Shown here: piece after piece, positions 10,721 through 33,973 of the stretch | How positions within the stretch are numbered: the first letter of the stretch is position 1 | How the letters are laid out: every line of letters starts with the position of its first letter | Source: Hormiphora californensis | Taxonomy: Eukaryota; Ctenophora; Tentaculata; Cydippida; Pleurobrachiidae | DNA length: 64,000 bases | Reading direction: 5' to 3' | NCBI GenBank assembly: GCA_020137815.1 | Contig: CM035359.1 | Location: 6,852,468 to 6,916,467, forward strand | Notes under the pieces: generated by a model | What the model was told of the DNA's origin: nothing | The model's database searches: none | Seen by the model: only the letters and a program-made list of their open reading frames with translations | Position numbers and translations under genes: made by a program

Positions 10721-12107
10721 ACCCTGACTTGACCCTGAAGATCTTGGCAGCTACCGCCCAATCAGTAATCTACCATTTGTGTCAAAGATCATTGAGAAAT
10801 GTGTATCTTTACAGTTGACCGAGCATTTAGAGAGTCATCAGTTGCTATCGGGAGTTCAATCTGCTTACCGCAAACACCATAGTTGTGAGACTGCAACACT
10901 AAAAGTTGTTAACGATCTTCTGCTACTGCTTGATAAGAAGTCAAAGGCTGTGCTACTACTGCTGGACCTATCTGCAGCATTTGACACAGTTCAACACAGC
11001 AAACTACTAAAGAAGATGCGGACGGACTACGGAATAGAAGATACTGCTCTCGCCTGGTTCAAATCATATCTCACAGGTCGGTCCACCTCGGTACAAATTG
11101 GAGATGCACGATCAAGATCGATAGAGGTGGATATTGGTGTGCCGCAGGGTAGCATCCTAGGGCCTATTCTCTTCATTATGTATACCAAAGAGCTCCAGTC
11201 GATTGCGGAAAAGCATGGTCTTAACATTCACCTCTTCGCTGACGACACCCAGATCTATACTAGTTTTAGGCCGGAAACCTTTGACTTTGTTGTGGATAAA
11301 TTACAAAATTGTATCAGTGACATCAAGCAATGGATGAAGCAAAACTACCTCAAGCTAAATGCCAGTAAAACGGAAATTCTGATACTCAACCACAAAGCCG
11401 ACCGCACTCCTGGGCCAACTGGATTAGTGATTGAAAAAGACGAAAGTCCAATTGTACAATCTACGGAAATCGAATCAACGACAAGTGCCCGTAATCTCGG
11501 TATTTGGCTCGATCCCACCCTCTCAATGGCAAGCCATATCTCGAAAATTGTCCAAGCATGTAATATGCAACTTCTGAATCTGTGGAGGATAGCTAGAAAA
11601 CTTCCCAGGCAACTGAAAATCAAGCTAGTGCATTCGTTAATACACTCTCGCCTAGACTATGGAAATGCCCTACTCTATGGTGCCACAGAATCTGATTTAA
11701 ACCGCCTCCAAAAGGTCCAAAACAGTGCTGTACGGTTCGTCTATGGAACAAGAAAGAGGAGAGGAGTGACCCAGATGCGGAAAGACCTACACTTCCTTCC
11801 GATCAAAAGCAGAATCATCTTCAAAATCTGCTTACTAACATACAAATCCATCAATGGAATGGCTCCCCCCTACATCTCCAACCTCATCCCCCTCCGGAAG
11901 CCAAAGGTCAAGGTAGTCAGGGCAGATGAGGATAGCACACTCCTCCACAAACCATACACACACAAGTACACATCCACTAGTAGAGCCTTTAGTATTAGTG
12001 CACCTAAACTGTGGAATGAGTTGCCGAAACCCCTGCGAGAAAGTGAATCTGTCGATGTGTTTAAACAGCAACTTAAAACTTACCTCTTTAAGAAAGCTTA
12101 TTGCTAA
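10721..12107 (+). mobile_element. Non-LTR (LINE) reverse transcriptase, 5'-truncated
   Basis: The frame starts around 10721 (DPEDLGSYRPISNLPF) and runs to TAA at 12107 with no frame break. Reverse transcriptase motifs are in order: SYRPISNL entry motif, LLLDLSAAFDTVQH (motif A), GVPQGSILGPILF (motif B), LFADDTQIY (motif C, catalytic DD), NLGIWLD, then a thumb/C-terminal region ending in LRESESVDVFKQQLKTYLF. The endonuclease and ORF1 are absent, so this is a 5'-truncated insertion whose RT frame remains intact. The motif style fits the CR1/L2/jockey-like group; the clade needs a tree. The element copies itself by target-primed reverse transcription when complete. The 3' tail probably extends to about 12350, but no poly(A) end is clear. 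Confidence 0.9.
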
Positions 12108-13000
12108 GTGTCTCTCATTATCGGTGATATTTTACACAGTGATCACTACCAGGGTCAGTGAACATCTGAATTTTAATTATTAACTGTTTTTTTACTATCA
12201 CTAATATTTTTTATCACTCTTGTACACTGTTATCCATGTAAGCTGTTCTCCCTGTAAACTGTTTACTACTGTATGCTGTTTCTATGCATGACTCATGTAT
12301 TGATTCTGTATACTGTTTCTGTAACAATGTGCACGTATTTTTTTTTTTTTTTTTTTATTATATATACAGATTATATATTTTATATGATACATTAAATCGT
12401 ACTTACCTCAGTTCTATACCAACACCCACATCTCCACTACCCATACATGTCCATCACTCACCAACACATTCACTTACTCACCTATACTTAATAATAGTCT
12501 ATAACAATTAACTTATCTCTCTTAATATGAATAGTATTATATTATGTCTTTATTACTTATTCAATTAATAAATATGATTGCACTCTTTTTAATCGAATTC
12601 TATCAATCAAATTAATTTATTAACTTAATTTATAAATAATCATCATAGCATGCATATTCTCTTACTAATACATAATATTTTGATGTTATCTTGACTGAGC
12701 GTTAAAAATATGTTATTGGCTCTCCTTTACCACTGGCCCTTTCTTGGACCGCTTTAGAAAGTGGTAAATGGTGTAGCATCGATCTGATTGAATCAGTAGC
12801 AAGCCATTTATTTTAAACACTATTAAGCGGTATATTAAATGTCATGAATTATTATTATTATTATTATTTAAACTGTAAAGTTTTGTTTTCCCAAAATGTG
12901 GCCCCTTCTGCAGAGCTTTGTGTTTCCCAAGCTAGGATGCTATGTTTAGAACCTTAGCACTCTCCCATAACACCAAAATATAAAGTACTAAGATACCAAA
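12108..13000. other. AT-rich flank of the retroelement
   Basis: Probable LINE 3' untranslated sequence with repeated ctgttt/ctgta motifs (12180-12310), an 18-base T run (12340-12357) and an AT-rich stretch to 12700. A (att)n run lies at 12849-12868. No gene is seen. Confidence 0.4.
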
Positions 13001-13206
13001 TTAATTGGTGGCCGCGGCCGTTAGGATCGGGATTCGGCGGTCGGACCGCCGACCGACTGGCGAGTGGCGACTGGACTTCGGATGTCGGTCCTCGCTTAGC
13101 CTACGTGGCTTAGGCTTGTTGCATATCTTATCAACTCCATTTTTTAACTGTTCACCCTCGCCTGGTTTTCGGAAAGCTTATTTGTTCTTACTTTTGAGTT
13201 TTGACA

Positions 13207-13255
13207 TATTTTGAAAGTGAGCGACGCTCACTGAGCGTCGCTCACTTTCAAAATA
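13207..13255. repeat. Perfect 24-bp-arm palindrome
   Basis: The arms tattttgaaagtgagcgacg(ctca) and the exact complement at 13232-13255 are separated by one base. It lies at the 3' end of the minus-strand element fragment and overlaps its frame. Confidence 0.85.
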
Positions 13256-13640
13256 GGGACATGCTGCACCACAGCTACTGCAGTTGAACCTGGATTTTTC
13301 TCCTCGTTTCAATGAGTAATCCAACTCACAGGCCTCGCAAAACTGAGGGAAGATAGCCATGATTAGCCAGTCAATGAGGCTCGATTTGCTACGGTACCTT
13401 CTGCTGACACCATCGTCGGTCCGGGGCTTACCTCCCAGAAAAACAGCGGCTTCCTCCAGGACGGGAACATCAAACTTTTCAGTTTTCCAGGTTGTTCAGG
13501 TTGGTCTGATACTTCTTTGCTGCCGGGTTGTAGGCCTTCAGGACTCGCTTAACCTCATCACCACAATCAGAATCCTTACTTAGCTCTGACAGGATAGCCT
13601 TTTGCTTCCCCAGGATAGCTTTCTCGTTGGCTTCAGTCAT
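13235..13640 (-). pseudogene. Mobile-element protein fragment with CxxC zinc finger, frameshifted
   Basis: Read on the minus strand from ATG at 13640, one frame gives about 54 residues (MTEANEKAILGKQ... to NLNNLEN) and then stops. The continuation is open in the next frame for about 90 residues (FDVPVLEEAAVFLGG, then SSLIDWLIMAIFPQFCEAC). It holds C-x2-C-x15-C-x2-C, the spacing of a treble-clef-like zinc site. A one-base difference separates the two halves. No splice sites explain it. The size, isolation and palindrome at its end suggest a decayed retroelement or transposon accessory protein; the family is not identified. Confidence 0.5.
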
Positions 13641-14176
13641 AGTTTCCAGGGGTGGTCACTTGTACATGGCTTTCTGAAACTCAAATTAATATGAAACCCG
13701 ATAGTTGATTTATCAGTCGTTTGAACATTTTACGCGCACACGTTAACTGCGAGATGGGGGATTTAACACCCTGCTCGCTCTTTATCAGACCAGTGCCCAT
13801 TTTCACGCGTTTCTCTTCATTTCCATAACATGCGTGTAAATTTCCAAGTAATGAAAATGTGTGTAAACACACAGTTCTGTCAATAACAGAGAGGGGAACA
13901 CATCTGCAACGCTTTTCAATGTTATCTCTCTCATCAAGAGGCAAAATAGTCGCATTCCATTCGTTTCTCTCTCTCATTCTCTCTTTTACTGTTCAATATC
14001 TCTCACTGTGTGTTTTGCCCCTAATCTTTCTCTCTCTTTCTCAAACATGTTAGGAACAGTAGACACTAAGTCTACACACATTTTGAGAGTGTCTGTTGAC
14101 TATTTGCCAGTAGTCCTTGTGTGTTACCCCTTGTGTTGTGTCTCTTATTTGTGTGTAATTACTATCGGGTTTCATA
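13641..14176. other. Intergenic, CT-rich in part
   Basis: Holds short ctctctt-rich tracts at 13965-14045 and no supported gene. A fragment at 13134-13160 (actccattttttaactgttc) matches the end of the small MITE at 48.3 kb. Confidence 0.4.
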
Positions 14177-14375
14177 AACTATGAACGTTTGTTAGCCTAT
14201 CGCGTTATAGGTTTAAATCACCTCCCCCTCACCCTCGGCTGGCGCCTCGGGATCGGCGTCGCGATTTAAACCAGTTTAATCGCCCTGCCGGGCGATTAAA
14301 CTCCAGTTGGCTGTCCCCAGCTCGCGCTGGGAACAGCCAACTTGATAACGCGCCAGTCTACAAACGTTCATAGTT
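14177..14375. mobile_element. Three-hairpin MITE upstream of POLE3
   Basis: The 16-bp ends aactatgaacgtttgt and acaaacgttcatagtt are perfect inverted repeats. Between them lie three nested hairpins: ggtttaaatc/gatttaaacc, gtttaatcgccc/gggcgattaaac and gttggctgtcccc/gggaacagccaac. It ends 122 bp upstream of the POLE3 ATG and could influence its promoter. Confidence 0.7.
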
Positions 14376-14497
14376 CATTTGTTTCAAGTAGTGTTGAAAA
14401 GTGTGAAACTCAATAATTGAATACTCAATAATTATTGACCTTTAGTTGTTTGACACAAACATCTATAAAATTCTCAGTATTTAGATAGTAGTGAACT

Positions 14498-15450
14498 ATG
14501 GCAGAGAAACCAGAAGACCTAAATTTACCGATGGCAGTGGTTACACGAATCACAAAGGAAGCCCTCCCAGAGGGATGTGCTATCAGTAAAGAGGCAAGGA
14601 CTGCACTCAGTAAAGCTGCCAGGTCAGTGACTTCATTTAGTTTCTCATTTTTCGGAAAAGAGGTTTAAAATTATACTGATAACAATCACATTATAAATCA
14701 ACACACTGTGGTAATAAATCATATGTTTCAATTTGAAAAATCTCCCAATTTAGTTGAGTTAATCAGTCACATTTAATTTAATCCCCTTCTTACTGTGTAC
14801 AGTGTGTTTGTCCTGTATGCCACCTAGTTGTGCCAACACGGTCGCACAGAAAAGTAAGAGGAAGACCCTTACTGCCCCTGACGTTTTTACTGCCATGGAA
14901 GAGATGGAGTTCGAGACATTTCTGGAACCTCTTAAGGATAGTTTAGAGGTAAAATATATTTAATATGTCGTGAATAATTATGCCAAAACCGAAAAATTTT
15001 GTTGACCGGAAACCCATTTCTTACACTCGGTACATATAATGCTAACAGAAAGCTTGTATTGCTTTTATGTGTCGTCCAAACTAACTATATTTGAAGTTTA
15101 TTCAAGGTGTCATTTTGCTTGCCTGGCTAGACTGTGTTTCGGGCGCCGCGCCCCCGAATCACAATTCACAACAACTAACAAATGTAAAGGGAGGGTTAGA
15201 ACATAACAACATTTTGCAGGCCTTCAGGTCGGAGCAGAATGAGGTGAAGGAAAGGAAGGCTGCTAAAAAGAGGGAGAAAGAGGCGACAGAGAAGGCTTCA
15301 CAGGAGGAGGAAAAGGAAGAAGAAATGGGAGATGAAGAGGAAAAAGAAGGAGCAGAAAAAGAAGATGATGATAAGGAAGATAAGGAAGATAAGGAAGGAG
15401 ATACAGAGATCACAACAGAGACCCCTGCAGAAGTCCACATGATAGAATAA
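14498..15450 (+). CDS. POLE3: DNA polymerase epsilon subunit 3 (histone-fold; CHRAC-17/Dpb4 homologue)
   Basis: Exons 14498-14622, 14803-14948 and 15220-15450 encode about 166 residues. The start [18 protein letters not shown], then [39 protein letters not shown] and a Lys/Glu-rich acidic tail match the POLE3 histone fold throughout. In animals it pairs with POLE4 in DNA polymerase epsilon and with CHRAC15 in the ISWI chromatin-remodelling complex, acting in the nucleus. Phases agree (2, 0) except for one extra base in exon 2: the frame reads VFVLYAT then TAG, and the family sequence resumes (SCANTVAQ) after skipping T14825. This is either a sequence error, a null allele or a +1 shift. Intron 2 carries a copy of the short intron-associated repeat reaching to within 10 bases of the acceptor. 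The next gene begins 336 nt downstream. Confidence 0.92.
15115..15209 (+). repeat. Short interspersed repeat 'TAG-CAT', POLE3 intron copy
   Basis: One of about a dozen related 60-95-bp sequences in the window. It starts ttgcctggctagactgtg and ends with gggttagaacataacaa. This copy ends 10 bases before the exon 3 acceptor (15218-15219). Other copies are at 16291-16349, 18351-18403, 19067-19132, 20793-20859, 23966-24023, 29499-29555 (reverse), 31703-31766, 39974-40003 (short) and 55058-55123. Truncated pieces lie near 37336, 47731 and 49091. Confidence 0.75.
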
Positions 15451-15786
15451 TACTGTATATATCGGTCTCTTGTGTAACAGAGAAGGACACGGTTTTTATT
15501 CTGATTGTTATATTTGTTTTTACAACTTATTTATTTCATACGAACTTCAGAGCTACTTCTAATCAGAATCTGTGTATGCTTTACCGAGCGTTCTTTTGCA
15601 CCAATTCAGTTCTATGGTTACCCCGCTAACAGTGCAATCCAATCCAATCTAGTTTGATCTCTACATAACAAATCATCCTCTAACCCCCAGTACAGCGCTC
15701 AACAAATTGAGTACTGGTGTTGTCACTGTTGTCGTGACTACTGTTTCCTCCAAAGCAGATCAGTCCTAATCTAACATCCTTTCTAG

Positions 15787-27927
<12,141 letters not shown>

Positions 27928-29022
27928 TCACCACTAGCATACTTGGTAATGCAGGTAGGTAACTACCACTCGGGGGGGGGGGGGGGCACCTAACACTTTG
28001 TAACATGTGCAGAAAACAAAGTTTTACGTGTCACCCCCCACTCGTCTGGACTGTACCGACCATGGTATAGGTAGCCTACCATAGTAGCTACCTACCACTC
28101 GCCTGTACGCGACCTTACTTTGGCTTAATTTGAAAGTAATCTTGCCTCATTTCAGGTGGGTGAAGGTGACACCTGGAGATAAGAGGGCTAATGGACGATT
28201 GTGAGCATCTTAAATGGAATTTAATACTTTTATTTTCTAACTGTGGAAGTCTTTTTAACGATAAACAATGTGTCGAATTCCGAACGATATGTGGAGAGAG
28301 AGAGGGATAGAGAGCAATAGAGATTGAGAGAGTGTGTGTGAGAGAGAGATAGAGATAGAGAGAGAGAGAGATGCTAAACTGGTTTATTTGATATGAATGA
28401 TGGTGATATGATATGAGTGAATTTTCTGACTTTGTTACAACCACGAGTAATGGTAACTGCGTGGCGAGTTGAGTTTGTCGCATTTCTTTCTATACTTAAT
28501 TTATTTTAAGAACTATAATAGTATAGAACTGAAATATGATTATGGGAAAATAGGATTAGGAAGAGACAGAGTTAAAAAGGAAAGAGAAAAAATTCAAATT
28601 TGTGGTGGAAGGTTCCAGGTGAATTACCAACACAAAACTATAAATACAGATACGATACTGTTTGGCCTGATTCATATTTTTTGTTTACGTGTGTATATGT
28701 GAGCAGAACTACAACTTATAAACTCGAAAATGTTTTACGTTTTTTATCCAACTCCCCAAAAATACCACGTGATGTATGCCAAATGTCTATCCGAGCTTTT
28801 TGGTATAAAGCCAAAAACAAATTCGTGTGAAATGTGAGGGCTTAGCTAAGCTGAACTATATGTCTCTTTGAGTATTACATATAATATATAACTATCAATA
28901 CCATGCTGTTTCGGATAGATTTTCAGAAAATTAAGCTGTTTTAATTTGTTATGATCGATTCAAATGGAACCAGGACCAGTATACGATGGGTATCATCATG
29001 ATAATAATGCAACTAGGATTTC
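27928..29022. other. Region downstream of the hnRNPUL gene
   Basis: Contains a poly(G) run near 27971, a GA/GT microsatellite patch at 28290-28375 and AT-rich DNA. No supported gene. Confidence 0.4.
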
Positions 29023-29393
29023 GGTAAGCGGTAAAGGTTGACCCGTCTCCTGAGAATTTAAAACTGTTTTGGCCATAACTCAGCCATTTCTTGACCAATT
29101 TGCAAAATCTTGGGCTCATTGGAAAGAAGACATTAAGATCTTTAAAATGAGCTCAATAAAATGAAAATTGGCGCAAATTGCGCGGCGTAGTGGCGAAAAC
29201 GCGCATTTTGCGCCATTGCGCCGCGCAAAGCTGCGCAATTTGCGCCGATTTTGATTTTCTTGGGCTCATCTGAAAGAGCTCAATGTCCTCTTTCCAACGT
29301 GCCCAATATTTTGCAAATTGGTCAAGAAATGGCTGAGTTATGGCCAAATAAAAATATAATTCTCAGGAGACGGGTCAACCTTTACCGCTTACC
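29023..29393. mobile_element. Family M MITE, copy 2 (371 bp, 9-bp target duplication)
   Basis: Same length and ends as 18606-18976. Flanked by the 9-bp direct repeat taggatttc (29014-29022 and 29394-29402). Confidence 0.88.
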
Positions 29394-29860
29394 TAGGATT
29401 TCACAGAGGTCCTCCTCACTTGAAGATTAATTGATAGGGGTAATGTCCTAATCTTCAATCGAGGCAACATCCAAATTGGATTCCAATGAATAATCCATTT
29501 GTTATGTTCTAACCCTCGTGAAACAAAGTCTACTGTCTAGTGTCTAGCTAGGCAAAGATCCATATGGCAGCCAACCATCGATGCCAGCGGAAGATTTTCC
29601 CACGGTCCCCGCCAACTGCGCGCAATAATCCGAACTTTGATTACATTTTTAGTTCCGCGCGTCACAGATTCGATTCTGCATGATCAAGGATCGCAGCGAT
29701 CATAGCACTGGCAAGTGCCCCGGGCCCAAAAGGGGGGTGTGGGGGCACAGCCCCCACCACAAACGGGGGTGTGGGGGCAGAGCCCCCACCTTAGAAATAC
29801 CCTCTAACTCAAAAAACAAAAGAGAGAGCACACGCAACACTTCTATGTACACACAAGCGC

Positions 29861-30245
29861 GTGAAACTGCGGTAGGCGGTAAATGTTAACCAGATCTGTG
29901 AGAATTTCGCACGTTTTTGCCCATAACTCAGCCATTTCTTGACCAATTTGCAAGATCTTTGGCTCATTGGAAAGAGGACATTGAGATCTCTCAAATGAGC
30001 TCAAGAAAATGAAAATTGGCGCAAATTGCGCGGCGTGGTGGCGAAAACGCGCATTTTGCGCCATGACGCCGCGCATTTTGCGCCGATTTTATTTTTATTG
30101 GGCTCATTTGAAAGAGCTCAATGTCCTCTTTCCAACGCGCCCAAGATTTTGCAAATTGGTCAAGAAATGACTGAGTTATGGACAAAAACGTGGTTTTGCA
30201 CGTACGTTTTTTCTCAGATCTGGTTAACATCTACCGCAGTTTCAC
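29861..30245. mobile_element. Family M-related MITE, divergent copy 3
   Basis: The core (ataactcagccatttcttga, gcgcaaattgcgcggcg) matches copies 1 and 2. The ends are different: gtgaaactgcggtag and ctaccgcagtttcac. An outer inverted pair (tagcactggcaagtg near 29704, cactgccagtgcta near 30243) suggests nesting in a larger palindrome. No target duplication found. Confidence 0.65.
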
Positions 30246-30689
30246 TGCCAGTGCTACTATATACCATTGCAGATTTCGAGGTTTTTGATGCTTTAAAAAA
30301 GCATGTTCCAGATGAAGTAGAAAGCTGAAATTTTGTACTCTGAGTGCCCTCATATAGGAGAAGAGGCATGCAAATTTTCAGAACGATCGGATGTAAGGTA
30401 AATATTTGCCAGAGGGGTCCCAAAATGCAAAAATGTAAAGGAGGGGAGGGGGAGGGGGAGGGGGAGGACGCTTTTTTATCTTTGAGTGTTCTCCTAAACC
30501 ACAAATAGTAGAGACTTGCCGTTTGGAACAGTGGTTCCTTACATCATTGCGCTCGGTAATAGCTGTGTGAGAACTTCGAAATCGCCATAGTTCATTAATT
30601 ATTCATTAATTAGTCATTAAATATTCATTTTAACCATGGTTGCGATATGACACGACTCGAAAGTCATAAAGACTTGAAACCGGTCTTAG

Positions 30690-31090
30690 TCGACGCGGAA
30701 TGGTCGATTTATGGGGGGTTTTACTCGGGACAAAAATCTCTATCTCGCACCGTTAAGCCGTTATTTGCATATTTATGCACCTATTCACGATTTTATGCAT
30801 ATTTTCAATATTTTCACTTCAGCTGGTCCTAGAACGTTTTCATGGACATATTTCGACGTAAAATAGTCGATTTATGGGGGGTCGTCCCCTGGACAAAAAG
30901 TCGTATCTCGCACCGTTTAGCTGTTATTTGCATATTTATGCACCGATTCATGATTTTATGCATATTTTAAATATTTTCACTTCAGCTGGTCCTAGAACGT
31001 TTTCATGGACATATTTCGACGCAAAATAGTCGATTTATGGGGGGTCGTCCCTCTGACAAAAAGTCGTATCTCTCACCGTTTAGTCGTTAT
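30690..31090 (+). repeat. ~163-bp tandem repeat, about 2.5 copies
   Basis: Units begin at about 30697, 30862 and 31022 and share gtcgatttatggggggt, tatctcgcaccgtt, gttatttgcatatttatgca and agctggtcctagaacgtttt. Confidence 0.8.
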
Positions 31091-31166
31091 TCGTATATTT
31101 ATGAATTATTCAAATTCGAAAATATGGAGAAATCAGAAAAAATAACTTTTTCTATTTTACACCAAA

Positions 31167-31598
31167 AAGAACAGAAATTAAGTCCAAAAACCAATTAAAT
31201 AAATTAGTTTGGATGCCCGGGCCCATGTGGTGTCACGGGGGTAACACCTTTAGGCTACTGTCATAAATGATGGATATCGGGAGAGATAAAGGCAAAGGAA
31301 ATTAGGATAGAAAGAGTGCGATATAATCAAGAAAGACGAAGAGATAAATAAGAGGAGAGAGAAAAAAGAGAGATATAGTGAAAGAAACAGTAAGAGAGAA
31401 AGAGAGAGAGAAATAGTGTGTGAGAGAGAGTGAGAGACTGAGAGAGATAGATATAGATAGACAGATTGAAGAATAACAATTAACAATTAACGAGATATGC
31501 CGTTAATTATGGCAGTAGCCTAAAGGTGTTACCCCCGTGACACCACATGGGCCCGGGCATCCAAACTAATTTATTTAATTGGTTTTTGGACTTATCCA
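31167..31598. mobile_element. Foldback element with ~90-bp arms and a GA-rich loop
   Basis: The left arm (31167-31262, containing gcccgggcccatgtggtgtc) and right arm (31513-31598, containing gacaccacatgggcccgggc) are inverted copies. The loop between them is mainly a degenerate (GA)n/(GATA)n tract. The architecture is the same as at 26046-27748. Confidence 0.7.
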
Positions 31599-31599
31599 A

Positions 31600-33263
31600 A
31601 TATATATGTATGAACCTGTCGAATCCCGAGAGTCCCGAGACGGCAAAGGCTACTATGTATTAGGGGTCCGACTATCACGGGATTTGTTATGAAATTTGAA
31701 ACTTGCCTTGCTCGACCCTCTTTTCGTGCTTTTATTTCCCGTGTGAATGAGAGTTAGAACAAATTGAAACTACACTGCCAATTTTTGTTTGCAACGGAAA
31801 GGGGGGCTCTCGCTATCCCTCTTGTAATATTTGATACTTTGAGTGAGAAGTGCATAAAAACTAGTATGAGAGAAAAGTGTGTGTGTGTGTATTTTGACCT
31901 GATGGACTTAAACCTGTATCCGGCTACCTGTTCAAGCACTGCAAATGGATGGAAACACCTACTCAGCAATCAACCCTCGCAGCAAAACAGATAAACCTGT
32001 CGTTTTTATTGTCAGTTACTGTCCCTGTGATTGTTCTAGATTATATTATAGGTATGTCGCGAGTTAGTAAGCTATTCTCAGTCAGTCAGTCAGTCAGTCA
32101 GTCAGTCAGTCAGTCAGTCAGTCAGTCAGTCAGTCAGTCAGTCAGTCAGTCAGTCAGTCAGTCAGTCAGTCAGTCAGTCAGTCAGTCAGTCAGTCAGTCA
32201 GTCAGTCAGTCAGTCAGTCAGTCAGTCAGTCAGTCAGTCAGTCAGGCAGTCAGTCAGTCAGTCAGTCTATCACTCAGTCAATCACTCAGTCAATCACTCA
32301 GTCACGCAGTGTATTATGAATATGATCTCTTCATTTCTATTTCTTCTGTATAGTGTCATTAGGCACTTAGATTTTCATCCCCATAGTACTCATTCCTAGT
32401 TAGCTTCCCCGTTTCACCCCGGCTACATCGTTCTTTTTATCAGTTTCTGGGAGGTGTGTGCTTCTATATGCTTCCCCTCGCCACGGCCACTATTATTATT
32501 GTTTTTATTTCTAGGCTGGACCTCTCCTCAGTTCCCTCTGCCTCAGTCCCTACTTTCATAGCAGGCGCCAGGCATGTTTCGTACCTTCCGCTTCAATCAT
32601 GGATCGGGTCATTGGTTGCTTATTCCTCATCTCTCCTTCCCGCCATTATTCCTTTCCGGTGTTCGCCCCCTAGGTGCCTGCTAGACTGCAAGATTGGCAC
32701 GTGACCTTCGGTGTTTAATTTATAGAGAGAGTTTTGTTTATAAACATTTATGGGTCAGTGTGGGAAAGGGAGGTGCCTTTTTCATAGAGTAGGTAGTCGA
32801 GGGGTCTCGTTATAGATAGGATTGCATATTACAGTTATCACTGACCCGCTTACAATACTTTTTCAGGCAATCATATTCTATCATTATGATAGTATCATAT
32901 TTCAGGTGTCTACCACATCTCAGTAATACCTTTCTGTACATACGCAGGGCACAACTCCCGAGTGGAGAACCATTCATTGCACCCCCACCCCCATTCTCAT
33001 TTTTAGGTACGACAGCAGAAAATCACAAATCATGATTCAACTTTCAGGACACCCTTATTCTAATCCCCCGGTTCTCTGGCTCTTCCTTGCTCTTAGGTCT
33101 CTGCTCTCTACTCTATCTCTCCCTTTCTCTCTTTTAGAATTTCGGGTATGCCTCTTCTCACGCAGTTTCCCCGTGGCAGTCTTCTATAGTCGTTGTTTTG
33201 GTTTTCTTTATTTGCATTTTTCCCTTTTCTTCTTATTCTTTAGGTCTGTTCTCTCTCTCCCTC

Positions 33264-33357
<94 letters not shown>

Positions 33358-33890
33358 TATAGTCTCTTTCTCTCTCTCCCTCCATCTCCCTCGCGCTCTC
33401 TCTCTCTCTCACTCTCCCTCTCTTTATCTCTGCGTTTTCAAAATTCTTTTTCTTCACCTCATCTTATCACTGGGGAAGGTGGACCGTGTCACAATACAGA
33501 TATATTATTGTGGCACTGACCATCTACAAAAAGTCGGCCATACCATGCAAGCCAATTCAGCCAGCACTTACCGCAGCTATCTGCGTTCAGCACCAACCAT
33601 GCACCCACGTCACCTACCCGGCTTATTCTTCTTTATGGCCACTCTCTCCCCTGGAGAGAGGATTACTTACTCCAACTGCGTTGCTTCTACTAGTGGTCTT
33701 AGGGGATTTAGGCCGGTATTGGTTCTGGTTGAGGGAAGGTTTGAGGTGTGGGTCGGCTGAGTTGTAGTATAGCTACTCGCAGTGGAGTCGCCTCACGGCA
33801 CAGTTATCCTCTCTCCCTGACTCCTTCTTACTCTTTGCACTTTACATCTCAATCTTTCCCACCCTATCTCTCGCTCTCACTCTCTCGCTC

Positions 33891-33973
<83 letters not shown>

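Noticed and set aside
14822-14828. Programmed +1 frameshifting at stop codons as a genome-wide system
   Set aside because: POLE3 and the 57.3-kb exon would fit, but the 59.7-kb exon needs a base added, not skipped, and the contig has proven low-quality stretches. Kept as a minor option under the findings only.
31949-32353. 134-residue QSVSQSVS protein
   Set aside because: Produced by the (CAGT)n microsatellite. The 4-bp unit reads through every frame and no splice or start context supports a gene.
33486-33767. Possible retrotransposon protein near 33.5 kb
   Set aside because: Two frames look mildly protein-like but no catalytic motif, splice site or repeat boundary could be found.
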